From the NCBI GenBank assembly GCA_030522375.1, contig CP130488.1, positions 248,001-312,000 on the forward strand: a stretch of 64,000 bases of DNA, given 5' to 3'. A program made the position numbers and the translations under genes. Of this stretch, positions 8,221 to 17,060 are shown piece by piece. The DNA is from Methanosuratincola petrocarbonis. GTDB lineage: Archaea > Thermoproteota > Methanomethylicia > Methanomethylicales > Methanomethylicaceae. How positions within the stretch are numbered: position 1 is the first letter of the stretch; each line of letters opens with the position of its first letter. The notes below the pieces were generated by a model. The model saw only the letters and a list, made by a program, of their open reading frames with translations, was not told the DNA's origin and made no database searches.

Positions 8221-9084
8221 ATGGAGATCAAAGAGCTTCGAGGGATTAAGGGAATAGTGGCTGCGGTAGCTCTACTCATTATATTCTTTGGCGTCTTTTC
8301 GTCTTTCCTTCAGCTAGAGGGCAATGTGGCCCGGGGGATAAGCGAGGAGTATAACAAATTAGCATACCGGATTGCGCCAAACAACCTGGCTTCGTGGGTC
8401 TATGATTATAGGGGCATCGACACCCTTCTTGAAACGGGCGTCATCTATGTGGGCGCCGTCGTTTCAGTCCTAGTGCTTGGCAGGGGGCTTGTGAGACTAA
8501 ACGTTCCAGAAGAGGAAGACATTGTGAAAGTATCTGGGATGGATTTGAAGACAGAGACGATGCCCGTCCTGCTGAAGTATTTTGCACTCCCTGTGGTGAT
8601 CTTGCTGATTGCCTACGGGCTTCTCGTCGTGCTCGAAGCGCCAACTTCAGGAGGGGGCGGCTTCCAGTGCGGTGTGATTGTTTCCTCTGCCTATCTGCTC
8701 TCAGTGATAATCTACGGCAAGAAGTCGCCTTTGAATATGCGGAAGAAGGCACTCGTGGCTTTTGGCGCCTTTGGTTGGGGGCTGTATGTGCTGATGGGCC
8801 TTCCTGGATACTTGGTTACTGGGTACTGGCAATACAATGTTGGGGCGGATCTCTGGTCATGGGTCTCCACATTCCCTGGAGCAGTCCCAGATGCTCTCAA
8901 AGCAGTCTTTGGAGAGCCATTCATGCTCGCCCTGCAGCTCAAAGAAGGGATATCCTATGCCACATCCGGCATACTCCCGATCATAAACATAGGCGAATCG
9001 TTCAACGTGATCGGGGCAATCTGCCTAATATTCTTCGCATTTATCTACGGCTGGTCTGATTCGGAGGAGGGCGCATCAGAATGA
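8221..9084 (+). CDS. MrpB-like (MbhE/F type) membrane subunit
   Basis: The product is 287 residues with about seven helices. The central motif APTSGGGGFQCG corresponds to the GHNAPGGGFQGG motif of MrpB/MnhB, so the fold is clear, while the N-terminal third resembles the additional MbhE-like part. The ATG at 8221 follows the previous stop directly (a TTG at 8218 is an alternative). It probably combines functions carried by two proteins in Pyrococcus Mbh. Confidence 0.75.
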   Translation: MEIKELRGIKGIVAAVALLIIFFGVFSSFLQLEGNVARGISEEYNKLAYRIAPNNLASWVYDYRGIDTLLETGVIYVGAVVSVLVLGRGLVRLNVPEEEDIVKVSGMDLKTETMPVLLKYFALPVVILLIAYGLLVVLEAPTSGGGGFQCGVIVSSAYLLSVIIYGKKSPLNMRKKALVAFGAFGWGLYVLMGLPGYLVTGYWQYNVGADLWSWVSTFPGAVPDALKAVFGEPFMLALQLKEGISYATSGILPIINIGESFNVIGAICLIFFAFIYGWSDSEEGASE

Positions 9085-9368
9085 CAATCTTTCCGCTTGC
9101 CTTAGGCGAGGTCACTCTCACAATTGTAGCGTTTTTCTTGGGCATCTTGCTCGGCACCCAGCTGCAGGCAAGGCTATCGCGCCGAACAACACTGCTCATC
9201 TTGATAATGAGTGTAGTGGCTGCCTTCCTTTTTGAGGCACCTGTCCACTATAGTAGTGTGCTTGGCGGCGTGTTTGCAGAGCACATCAGCTTTTCCTTCA
9301 AATTCATATCCGCGACGATTGGTCTCCTTGTGGGGAAGTCCTTAAGAAAGGAAGGGGGTATTCAATAG
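9081..9368 (+). CDS. Small membrane protein of the hydrogenase array
   Basis: A 95-residue protein with three hydrophobic segments (about 8-27, 36-54 and 66-86). I cannot assign it to a named family. It overlaps the preceding subunit by 4 bases and ends directly before the ferredoxin gene, so it is probably one of the small Ehb-type membrane subunits. Confidence 0.55.
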   Translation: MTIFPLALGEVTLTIVAFFLGILLGTQLQARLSRRTTLLILIMSVVAAFLFEAPVHYSSVLGGVFAEHISFSFKFISATIGLLVGKSLRKEGGIQ

Positions 9369-9824
9369 ATGTACTTCACAACAACTGATTGTGACAAATG
9401 TGGCAAGTGCTGGGAAGCCTGCCCTACTGACTGCATCAAGCACCCCGACGGTCTGCCTTTCAGCTGCACGACCTGTGGGATCTGCGCATCGGTCTGCCCT
9501 ACGGGCGCCATAAGGAAGAACAAGTTTGGTGGTTACTATGTGGACAGATCCCGATGCACCCTTTGCGGACTGTGCGTTAAGCACTGCCCATTTGATTTCG
9601 CAAAGTTCGTGGAGGACAATGTGAGGGGCAGGCACATCAAAGGGATTTGCGTTAGATGCGGTCTTTGCGTAAAGGTTTGCCCTAGGAACGCAAGGGTAGA
9701 CGCGATAAAGCTGATCAAGGGGCCTGTCGACTACCAACTACTGATGGAGATCGCCACACCAGAAAAGATAAGGGAGCTGGTTGAGGGTAAGCCGGTTGCG
9801 GCAAAAGCGGAGGCGCAGAAATGA
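9369..9824 (+). CDS. Ferredoxin-like protein with four [4Fe-4S] motifs
   Basis: The product has 151 residues with four CxxCxxCxxxCP motifs (CDKCGKCWEACP, CTTCGICASVCP, CTLCGLCVKHCP and CVRCGLCVKVCP) and a C-terminal helical tail. It should hold four [4Fe-4S] clusters and pass electrons toward the hydrogenase small subunit. It begins right after the small membrane gene and overlaps the polyferredoxin gene by 4 bases. Confidence 0.9.
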   Translation: MYFTTTDCDKCGKCWEACPTDCIKHPDGLPFSCTTCGICASVCPTGAIRKNKFGGYYVDRSRCTLCGLCVKHCPFDFAKFVEDNVRGRHIKGICVRCGLCVKVCPRNARVDAIKLIKGPVDYQLLMEIATPEKIRELVEGKPVAAKAEAQK

Positions 9825-10897
9825 CATTGCAAGCTGTTAAGAAGCAACAGAAACAGGTAACCAAAAGGAAGATTTCCCGGGACATGACGAAGTGCATGCT
9901 CTGCGGTAGGTGCAGGAACTTCTGCCCCACCGGGGCGATAAGGTTCACTGTAGAGGAGAAGGGGAAGTGCACTCACTGCAACCTCTGCTCTGAGGTCTGC
10001 CCTGTAAAGGCAATCGACTCTGTCGAAGGTAAGATAAAGCCTGAGGAGGTTGGGATGCACTACTCCAAGATGCAGTCATATTCCGACAGGAAAGTAAAGG
10101 TCAACTGCGTAACATGTATGCGTTGCTACGAGAACTGCCCTGTCAAGGCGATAGTGATCGAGGACGGCAAGCCCTTCATCAAGAAGGGGGATGCCAGGGC
10201 ATCGATCATCAACTGCTCGCTATGCTCTTTGTGCGTCAGATCTTGCCCAACCAACGCACTATCTTTCCAGGTGGGCCGCGTCAAGCTTAACCCCGATCTC
10301 TGCGTCCTATGCGGAGAATGCGTCAGGGTGTGCCCGCCACAGACGATGTATCTGAAGGACAGGTACCCAGGTGGCTACTGCGTAATGTGCGGCAGGTGCG
10401 TCAAGTCATGCCCAGTAGGCGCCCTCTCGATAAAGTCCGTCTCATGGGACGGGAGCATCACTGACGACTGCATACGGTGTGGGACCTGCAGCAGGGTATG
10501 CCCGACAGATGCGATCACCTTCAATCCGATCACAGAAAGGAAGCCGTCGGTCGACGTTTCTAAGTGCATACTATGCGAGATATGTGCGTCTGGCTGCCCT
10601 ACAAACGCCATACCTATCAGGTGCAGCCTGCCTGAGCGGAAGCTGGTTGAGCACCGCATAACTGTCAACAGGGATATGTGCATCGGCTGCTCCTTGTGCA
10701 TTGAGGCCTGCAAGGTTACGCTCAAGGGGGACCATGCCCCATACCTTAAGGACGGACTCGCCTACATCGACGAAAAGAAGTGCATCGGGTGTGGGGCATG
10801 CGCTACGACCTGCCCTGCTGAGTGCATCCGAGTCGTGAAAGTCTATGACAAAAGGGACGTCTCCGGAATGGCTAGCGAGGTGGTGGTGTTCCCGTGA
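9821..10897 (+). CDS. ehbK: Polyferredoxin with ten [4Fe-4S] motifs (EhbK-like)
   Basis: The product is 358 residues with ten CxxCxxCxxxC motifs, from CMLCGRCRNFCP near residue 25 to CIGCGACATTCP near residue 325. One of them ends in C-K (CIGCSLCIEACK) rather than C-P. Such polyferredoxins occur in methanogen energy-converting hydrogenases (Ehb) and in Mvh/Vhu operons; the neighbours here favour EhbK. Role: an electron wire between soluble ferredoxin or other donors and the [NiFe] module. It overlaps the genes on both sides by 4 bases. Confidence 0.9.
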   Translation: MTLQAVKKQQKQVTKRKISRDMTKCMLCGRCRNFCPTGAIRFTVEEKGKCTHCNLCSEVCPVKAIDSVEGKIKPEEVGMHYSKMQSYSDRKVKVNCVTCMRCYENCPVKAIVIEDGKPFIKKGDARASIINCSLCSLCVRSCPTNALSFQVGRVKLNPDLCVLCGECVRVCPPQTMYLKDRYPGGYCVMCGRCVKSCPVGALSIKSVSWDGSITDDCIRCGTCSRVCPTDAITFNPITERKPSVDVSKCILCEICASGCPTNAIPIRCSLPERKLVEHRITVNRDMCIGCSLCIEACKVTLKGDHAPYLKDGLAYIDEKKCIGCGACATTCPAECIRVVKVYDKRDVSGMASEVVVFP

Positions 10898-11397
10898 TTA
10901 CCTTCTTGAGGATCATGCTCCAAGGGGCTTACAGGAATCTGCTGAGGGTGTTCACAAAGGCGGACCGTGCAACGAGCATTGCAATGAGGAATAAGATACT
11001 CACCATGAGCGTCCCTCCATTCGAGACCGTTCTGGACGAGATGTGCATAGGGTGCGCGGGGTGCTACAACGTCTGCCCCACGCGGGCGATAACGATGGTC
11101 CCGCTCGAGAAGCCGGTCGAGATCGTCGAGGGGTACACAAAGACCCAGGTCCCGCGAATAGACCTCCTAAGGTGCATCTTCTGCCTCAACTGCCACGACT
11201 TTTGTCCGATTTACTCGGTCTTCGGCGAGGCTGCCCCGATCCACGCGAGGGACGTCGGCACTCCAAAGATGACCCTGCAAGAAGTCCTGAAGAAGCCGAT
11301 CAGAGCCCCCCCAGAAAAGATAGAGGAGCTTAGGAAGCTCATCCCTTCTTCGAGCTTTTCCCTGATAACAAAGGGAGGTACTGGCAATGAATCTTAA
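10894..11397 (+). CDS. ehbL: Two-cluster ferredoxin subunit (EhbL-like)
   Basis: The product is 167 residues with two [4Fe-4S] motifs, CIGCAGCYNVCP near residue 52 and CIFCLNCHDFCP near residue 92, between a basic N-terminus and a helical C-terminus. This matches the NuoI-like or EhbL subunit that connects to the small subunit. The start is GTG overlapping the previous stop; it overlaps the small-subunit gene by 11 bases. Confidence 0.85.
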   Translation: MITFLRIMLQGAYRNLLRVFTKADRATSIAMRNKILTMSVPPFETVLDEMCIGCAGCYNVCPTRAITMVPLEKPVEIVEGYTKTQVPRIDLLRCIFCLNCHDFCPIYSVFGEAAPIHARDVGTPKMTLQEVLKKPIRAPPEKIEELRKLIPSSSFSLITKGGTGNES

Positions 11398-11836
11398 GGC
11401 AACAAGCAGGAAGAACGCGATACATGTTATGGTAGCCTATACTGGCGGCTGCAACGGATGCGATATCGAGATTGTTAATGCCGTGCTATCGCCTAGGTAT
11501 GATGTGGAGCAGTACAGGGTCCTCCTCACCTGGAACCCCAGGGAGGCTGATGTCCTCATCGTGTCTGGCGTGGTTGCGTGGCAGATGGTCGAGCCCCTGA
11601 AGAAGATATACAATTCGATACCCGACCCGAAGGGCGTGGTCGCAGTGGGCGCATGCGCAGTGAATGGAAATGTTTACAAGAACCTCGTCGGCGACATCGG
11701 TCAGAACGAGGAGATCTGGGCGCCTGTGGAAACCGTTATACCCGTCGACGTGAAGGTCCCTGGTTGCGCCCCGAGGCCTGAAGACGTGATAGCGGGGGTC
11801 GTGAAGGCCCTGCCAAAGATTCTGGAGGCGCCGTAA
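11387..11836 (+). CDS. ehbM: Energy-converting [NiFe] hydrogenase small subunit (EhbM-like)
   Basis: The product is 149 residues and NuoB-like. The four ligands of the proximal [4Fe-4S] cluster are C22 and C25 (GCNGCDIE), C90 (GACAVNG) and C127 (PGCAPRPEDV). This is the short form lacking the extra domains of uptake hydrogenase small subunits. It sits in front of the large subunit with a one-base gap. Confidence 0.93.
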   Translation: MNLKATSRKNAIHVMVAYTGGCNGCDIEIVNAVLSPRYDVEQYRVLLTWNPREADVLIVSGVVAWQMVEPLKKIYNSIPDPKGVVAVGACAVNGNVYKNLVGDIGQNEEIWAPVETVIPVDVKVPGCAPRPEDVIAGVVKALPKILEAP

Positions 11837-11837
11837 T

Positions 11838-13019
11838 ATGACAAGTGGGGAGAAACGCGTAGAGATCGAGAAGGAACTCTCGTTCGGGCCGGTTCACCCG
11901 GCACTGATAGAGCCATACAGGATAAGGCTGTTCGTCAATGACGAGATAGTCGAGGACTGCGAGTTGAACATCAACATGGCATACAGGGGCATCGAGAAGC
12001 TCTTTGACGGCTTGCCTGTCGAGAGAGCCCTGCTCATCGCAGAGAGGGTATGCGGAATCTGCTCGCACGTGCACGCCTGGAACGCCGTCAGGGTAATCGA
12101 GGGCGGGCTGAAGATAGCCGTCCCGCCGCGGGCGAACTACATCCGCGTGATAACTCAAGAGATGCAGCGTATCGCCAGCCACCTGATACTCTTCGGCCAT
12201 GCCTTCGAGGTTGTGGGCCACGAGACATTCGCGATGCGGTCCTTCCTGCTCAGGGAGAGTTTCATGGATCTGATCTCCTATGTGGGCGGGAACAGGGTCA
12301 TGCCGTCTGTGCCCATCATAGGCGGGATCCGCCCAAGGGCAGATCTGACTGAGAGTCTAAAGCGGGTCATACTCGAGCGTGTCGATGAATTCGAGGAGAA
12401 GTACAAGGGGTACGTGGCGCGCATAATCGAAGATCCGCTTGTGATGTCCAGGCTGACCGGGATAGGGTTCCTGACAAAGGAGGACGCGATAAAGTTCCAT
12501 GCGACTGGTCCGACCGGAAGGGCCTCAGGCTGGGACTATGATGTGAGGACAAAGATGGACGAGTACAAGCCCTTCGATTTCAACGTGATCACGGACGAGA
12601 GCTGCGACACCAAGGCCCGCATAGTGGTCAGGGCTCTTGAAGTCTTTGAGAGCCTCAAGATCATAAGGCAGGCCGTGAAGAACTTGCCTGAAGGCCCTGT
12701 CGTGAACAGGTCCTGGAAGGCAGAAGAGATGGACTTCACCACCGCCCTCCTAGAAGCCTATAGGGGGGAGCTGATGCATTCTTATGCCCTCGACAGCCAA
12801 GGGAGGATAAGGAATTACAAGATCAGGACTCCGACGCCGACCAACCTGGCTGCAATGGAGCACGCCTGCGTCGGTGACCACGTAACAGAGGCGATACTGA
12901 CTATAGCCAGCTGCGACCCATGTCTGACCTGCTGCACACGTGCAGAGGTGGTGGACTCCGGAAAGTCGTCTGTCCTTTCTGATTTAGAGATTGTTCGTAA
13001 GTATGGCTGGAGGAAGTGA
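11838..13019 (+). CDS. ehbN: Energy-converting [NiFe] hydrogenase large subunit (EhbN-like)
   Basis: The product is 393 residues and NuoD-like. Both pairs of nickel-binding cysteines are present: RVCGICSHVHAWN (C72, C75) and DPCLTC (C362, C365). This separates it from complex I or Fpo subunits, which lost them, and makes a real hydrogenase likely. No long cleaved C-terminal peptide is seen after the histidine-less DPCLTCC region beyond 27 residues, as in group 4 enzymes. It catalyses 2H+ + 2e- to H2, driven by reduced ferredoxin, or the reverse. Confidence 0.95.
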   Translation: MTSGEKRVEIEKELSFGPVHPALIEPYRIRLFVNDEIVEDCELNINMAYRGIEKLFDGLPVERALLIAERVCGICSHVHAWNAVRVIEGGLKIAVPPRANYIRVITQEMQRIASHLILFGHAFEVVGHETFAMRSFLLRESFMDLISYVGGNRVMPSVPIIGGIRPRADLTESLKRVILERVDEFEEKYKGYVARIIEDPLVMSRLTGIGFLTKEDAIKFHATGPTGRASGWDYDVRTKMDEYKPFDFNVITDESCDTKARIVVRALEVFESLKIIRQAVKNLPEGPVVNRSWKAEEMDFTTALLEAYRGELMHSYALDSQGRIRNYKIRTPTPTNLAAMEHACVGDHVTEAILTIASCDPCLTCCTRAEVVDSGKSSVLSDLEIVRKYGWRK

Positions 13020-14075
13020 GTGTTCATGGAAGATATGCCTCTGTTTGTCCTTGGTCTGTTTGCTTCTTCAATAGTGGCTGCTGCAATCGCGATCCTCTAC
13101 TCCCTCGTACTTCCAGGGGTAGAGAGGAAGGTGCAAGCTAGGATTCAGCAGCGGATCGGGCCGCCTATCTTGACCCCCGGGTTCTGGTCGGTGCTGAAGT
13201 TCGGGTACAAGAAGAGGATTGAGCCAAATGCGCAGATGCCTGGGCTTTACAGGTCGCTAGTTTACTTCGGAATCGGAATCGTCGTCCTGCTCTTCCTCTT
13301 CACGACGCCTTACTGGTGGGCAGTGCTCGGGTGGGGGAGCATTCTCGGGATCGCCGGTCTGCTCAAGCTCGAGGAAGTCCTTTATGTCCTGATGGGTTCC
13401 CAGTCCCAGTCCTTCCTGTCAACGGGCATGCCCGTTCCGGATATCGCCAAAGGGTCTAAACACATCGGGATCAAGCGCGAATTCGTGGAGCAGCACTCGG
13501 CTGAGAGGGCCCTGAAGATGATGGCAATAGGTTCATTGCCGCTGTACGTCGCACTACTGGTGCCTTTTGCGATGGCAAGGAGCACAATGATAAGCTCAGT
13601 CGTAGCGATGCAGAACCCCGGATACGCCCTGTCGTCTGACTGGTTGTCAGCCCCGATCCCCTCGAGCCCAGTCCTGTTCACGTTACCTGGCATCTTGGCA
13701 GCGATAGTATACTTTGTTGGCTATGTCATGCTCCTGAATGAGAAGCCCTTCAGCATACTCAAGGCGAAGATCGACCTCATCGAGGGAGGCGTGCTGGAAT
13801 ATGCTTCCAAGCTGAGGGCATACTACTACATTATGAGGAATGTGTTGATGTTTGCGCTCTCTAGCATTTTCGTCACGCTCTTTATCGGGATACCGTTCGA
13901 CCCATTCGTGCCAGTGATGATGCTGCTGAACCTCGCTCTCAGCCTCTTGTTGCCAGTAATGCTGGCTGCACTCGTTGCATTCTCGCCGATACTCACTTTC
14001 AGGCAGATCTATCCTGCAGCAATAGGTCTGTCCGCAGTCGGTGTACTGGCGCTAATTATTTCGCTAGGAGTCTGA
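13020..14075 (+). CDS. ehbO: Hydrogenase membrane anchor subunit, NuoH/HyfC-like (EhbO)
   Basis: The product has 351 residues and about eight membrane helices. The NuoH signature is seen as GVERKVQARIQQRIGPP near residues 31-47 and in the loop region with KAKIDLIEGGVLEYASKLRAYYY, including the conserved glutamates. It links the [NiFe] module to the ion-translocating arm. The start is GTG 13020 or ATG 13026, right after the large-subunit stop. Confidence 0.92.
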   Translation: MFMEDMPLFVLGLFASSIVAAAIAILYSLVLPGVERKVQARIQQRIGPPILTPGFWSVLKFGYKKRIEPNAQMPGLYRSLVYFGIGIVVLLFLFTTPYWWAVLGWGSILGIAGLLKLEEVLYVLMGSQSQSFLSTGMPVPDIAKGSKHIGIKREFVEQHSAERALKMMAIGSLPLYVALLVPFAMARSTMISSVVAMQNPGYALSSDWLSAPIPSSPVLFTLPGILAAIVYFVGYVMLLNEKPFSILKAKIDLIEGGVLEYASKLRAYYYIMRNVLMFALSSIFVTLFIGIPFDPFVPVMMLLNLALSLLLPVMLAALVAFSPILTFRQIYPAAIGLSAVGVLALIISLGV

Positions 14076-14088
14076 AGGAGGTCTGAAT

Positions 14089-14355
14089 ATGCCTAAGATA
14101 GCGATTCGCGGCAAACACGTCATAACCCTCGGCGGCTGGGTCGTCGAACACAGGGCAAACCTGCCATACAGGGACTATGTGGTTGGCAACCCCTTTGACG
14201 AGCCGGTCAAGATAGAGGCTCCCATATACTCCATAGAAGGCATAGAAGCAATAAAATCCCTCGGGCTGATCGTTGAGCCCGTAACGAAATATGATCGTCT
14301 AATAGATAAACTAAATAAGGTGAAAGCATTAATCGGAATACCACAAAAATATTAG
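14089..14355 (+). CDS. ehbP: Small soluble hydrogenase subunit, EhbP-like
   Basis: An 88-residue protein with LGGWVVEHRANLPYRDYVV near residues 15-33, a pattern I recognise from the last small subunits of methanogen Ehb operons. No metal motif or membrane helix. It follows ehbO by 13 bases and ends 16 bases before the first ATP synthase gene. Confidence 0.7.
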   Translation: MPKIAIRGKHVITLGGWVVEHRANLPYRDYVVGNPFDEPVKIEAPIYSIEGIEAIKSLGLIVEPVTKYDRLIDKLNKVKALIGIPQKY

Positions 14356-14371
14356 CTCGCGTGATCAGGTA

Positions 14372-14671
14372 ATGAAAATTTTTTTTGTCGGCAGCCCGCA
14401 ATTGGCAGAGGGCTATAGAATCGCAGGAGCTGACACCATCGCTGTGTCTAGCAATGATGATTTTATCCGGGCGCTCGAGAGCCTCTCCTCAAATGAGGAG
14501 GCTGGCATTGTATTGATGGACAGCGACTACATCCCTGCCGTGAGGGAGAGAGTAGAGAAACTAAAAATAAGTAGTAAGCTGCCCGTCTTTCTGGAGGTCC
14601 CTGGAAGAAAGTCTGGAACAACGGTCGATCTTAAAGCCATGATAAGCCGGATAATGGGGGTAAAAGTTTGA
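14372..14671 (+). CDS. atpF: A-type ATP synthase subunit F
   Basis: A 99-residue Rossmann-like protein of the V/A-type ATPase central stalk. It begins KIFFVGSPQLAEGYRIAGA and has the GIVLMDSDY strand and the VFLEVPG strand typical of the family. It starts 16 bases after ehbP with no clear promoter, so it may be transcribed with the hydrogenase. It overlaps atpE by 4 bases. Confidence 0.93.
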   Translation: MKIFFVGSPQLAEGYRIAGADTIAVSSNDDFIRALESLSSNEEAGIVLMDSDYIPAVRERVEKLKISSKLPVFLEVPGRKSGTTVDLKAMISRIMGVKV

Positions 14672-15291
14672 GCGGTAAACCAGTTAGCGTTCAAAGAACC
14701 ATCGATGCGGATGGCTTCAATAGGCTGATAGCCGCTCTCTTCGAAGAGACTGATTCAAAGATAGATGCACTGATGGCAGAAGCATTGACCACAGTCGAAT
14801 CGATCATGTCAGAATCCAAAAAATACTCGATCAGACGTAGCAAGGAGATTTTGGATTCCTACAGCGAATCCTCCGAGGTCGAGTACAGGAAGGAGATATC
14901 GAAGGCAGAGATCGATTCAAGGATGCAGGTCTTGCGTATAAAGGAAGAGATTGTCGAGTCTGTCTTTGCTGAGGCAAGAGAGCGTCTCTTGGAGTTCACC
15001 GGCAAAGAAGAATATCTGGAGATTTTGCAGAAACAGCTAACGTCTCTTTCGAGCCTTGTCCATGTGGGAAAGGTGATGCTGAATAAGCGAGACGTAGAGC
15101 GGTTAGGCGAAGAGAATATACGAAAAATCTTGGGTCCGAAATGTGATATATCCGTGGAGGATTTGGGAACAGGGGGCTTCATGCTGATATCGAAGGATGG
15201 CAAGGTTGCCATAGACAGAACGATCGACTCTCTCCTAAAATCCAAGAAGGATGCGATGCGGGGAAGGATTGCTGAAAAGTTGTTCGGGTGA
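14668..15291 (+). CDS. atpE: A-type ATP synthase subunit E (peripheral stalk)
   Basis: The product is 207 residues: an N-terminal long helix rich in Glu, Lys and Ser, then a globular C-terminal domain ending RGRIAEKLFG. This is the usual build of subunit E, which pairs with H in the stator. The TTG start at 14668 overlaps the atpF stop. It is placed between F and A as in related operons. Confidence 0.88.
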   Translation: MSGKPVSVQRTIDADGFNRLIAALFEETDSKIDALMAEALTTVESIMSESKKYSIRRSKEILDSYSESSEVEYRKEISKAEIDSRMQVLRIKEEIVESVFAEARERLLEFTGKEEYLEILQKQLTSLSSLVHVGKVMLNKRDVERLGEENIRKILGPKCDISVEDLGTGGFMLISKDGKVAIDRTIDSLLKSKKDAMRGRIAEKLFG

Positions 15292-15293
15292 TC

Positions 15294-17060
15294 ATGATGG
15301 GGATAAAAGGGAAAATCCGAAAGATTAGCGGGCCGGTTGTTGTTGCGGAGGACGTCTCAGGTCTGGAGATGCACGAGCTTGTGATGGTAGGAAAGGACGA
15401 GCTGATCGGCGAAGTCGTCAGGGTGGAGGGCAACTCAGCGACGATCCAGGTCTACGAAGACACAGTCGGCCTGAAGCCTGGCGAAAAGGTGCTGGGATCG
15501 GGGATGCCCCTCGCCGTCGAGCTCGGTCCTGGGCTACTCATGGGCATATTTGACGGCATCCAGAGACCTCTGGAGGTCATCCAGCAACTTACGGGAGATT
15601 TCATCAAGCGGGGTATAAAGACGCCTGCGCTACCGAGGGAAAAGCAATGGCACTTTGTCCCCAAGCTAAAGAAGGGTGACACCATCTTGGGCGGGGAAGT
15701 AATGGGGATCGTCCAAGAGACTCCGATATTCGAGCACAGGTGCCTGGTCCCTCCAAATGTGAGGGGAAAAGTCGAGTATGTAGCAAAAGAAGGGGATTAC
15801 ACGGTTGAGGATACTGTCTGCCGGGTGTCGGGAGAGAAGGGCAAGGTAGAGCTGAAGATGTACCACAAGTGGCCAGTCAGGGAGCCGCGCCCCTATGTCG
15901 ATAGGCTGGAGCCATCAGAGCCCCTCATTACAGGGCAGCGCATTATAGACACCTTCTTCCCCGTCGCCAAGGGCGGTGCCGTAGCCATTCCTGGAGGGTT
16001 CGGCACTGGAAAGACGATCACGTCCCACCAGCTTGCTGCCTGGTCCGATGCAGAAGTGATCGTGTATATCGGGTGCGGCGAGAGGGGCAATGAGATGACC
16101 GAGGTTCTTTTGACCTTCCCGGAGTGGAAGGATCCGAAGAGCGGGCGCCCTCTGATGGAACGGACTGTCCTCATAGCAAACACAAGCAATATGCCTGTTT
16201 CGGCAAGGGAGGCGAGCGTATACACCGGAATTACCATTGCAGAGTACTTCAGGGACATGGGCTACAACGTCGCCATAATGGCTGACTCGACAAGCAGATG
16301 GGCGGAGGCGCTCAGAGAGATCTCCGGTAGGCTTGAAGAAATGCCCGCCGAGGAAGGCTATCCGTCTTATCTCTCCTCAAGACTTGGCGAGTTCTACGAA
16401 AGGGCGGGTAGAGTGAAGACGATGGGTGGCGGCATCGGGTCAGTGACGCTCATCGGCGCTGTATCCCCCCCAGGGGGCGACTTCTCTGAGCCCGTGACTG
16501 TCCACACCAAGCGCTTCGTAAGGTGCTTCTGGGCGCTGGACAGTGCGCTGGCGAGCATGCGCCACTACCCTGCCATCAACTGGCTCACCAGCTATTCTGA
16601 ATACACTGACTATGTGGAGAGCTGGTGGAACAGACTCACCACGAACCGCTGGAGGTCGCAGAGGCTGAAGGCGATGGAGATCCTGAAGCGTGAGGATGAG
16701 CTGAAGGAAGTCATCAGGCTGGTTGGATCCGAAGCCCTTCCGGAGTCGGAAAAACTCGTCTTGGAGACCGCAAGGCTCTTGAGGGAAGGCTTCCTGCAGC
16801 AGAACGCCTACGATCCGATAGATACCTACTCCTCCCCTGAGAAGCAGTTCATTCTGCTCGACGCGATACTAAACTTCCACGACGCCGCCAGCGCTGCCAT
16901 ATCGAAAGGCGTCCCTGCCTCGAAGTTAGTTGCAATGCCCCAGCTCGCTGAGCTCGCAAAGCTCAGGATGTCTGTCGAGAATGAACGCATAAAAGAGATC
17001 CAGAAGTTCTCAGAGGCGCTTTCTGCCGAGATCAAGAAGCTTATGGAGGTCAGGTCCTAA
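15294..17060 (+). CDS. atpA: A-type ATP synthase catalytic subunit A
   Basis: The product is 588 residues. The Walker A motif is GFGTGKTITSHQ near residue 235, with the long non-homologous region upstream of it, which distinguishes A from B. Other landmarks are YIGCGERGNEM, MADSTSRWAEALREISGRLEEMPAEEG and an SPPGGDFSEP loop. It hydrolyses or makes ATP in the A3B3 head. Starts at 15288 (GTG), 15294 and 15297 are all possible. Confidence 0.97.
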   Translation: MMGIKGKIRKISGPVVVAEDVSGLEMHELVMVGKDELIGEVVRVEGNSATIQVYEDTVGLKPGEKVLGSGMPLAVELGPGLLMGIFDGIQRPLEVIQQLTGDFIKRGIKTPALPREKQWHFVPKLKKGDTILGGEVMGIVQETPIFEHRCLVPPNVRGKVEYVAKEGDYTVEDTVCRVSGEKGKVELKMYHKWPVREPRPYVDRLEPSEPLITGQRIIDTFFPVAKGGAVAIPGGFGTGKTITSHQLAAWSDAEVIVYIGCGERGNEMTEVLLTFPEWKDPKSGRPLMERTVLIANTSNMPVSAREASVYTGITIAEYFRDMGYNVAIMADSTSRWAEALREISGRLEEMPAEEGYPSYLSSRLGEFYERAGRVKTMGGGIGSVTLIGAVSPPGGDFSEPVTVHTKRFVRCFWALDSALASMRHYPAINWLTSYSEYTDYVESWWNRLTTNRWRSQRLKAMEILKREDELKEVIRLVGSEALPESEKLVLETARLLREGFLQQNAYDPIDTYSSPEKQFILLDAILNFHDAASAAISKGVPASKLVAMPQLAELAKLRMSVENERIKEIQKFSEALSAEIKKLMEVRS

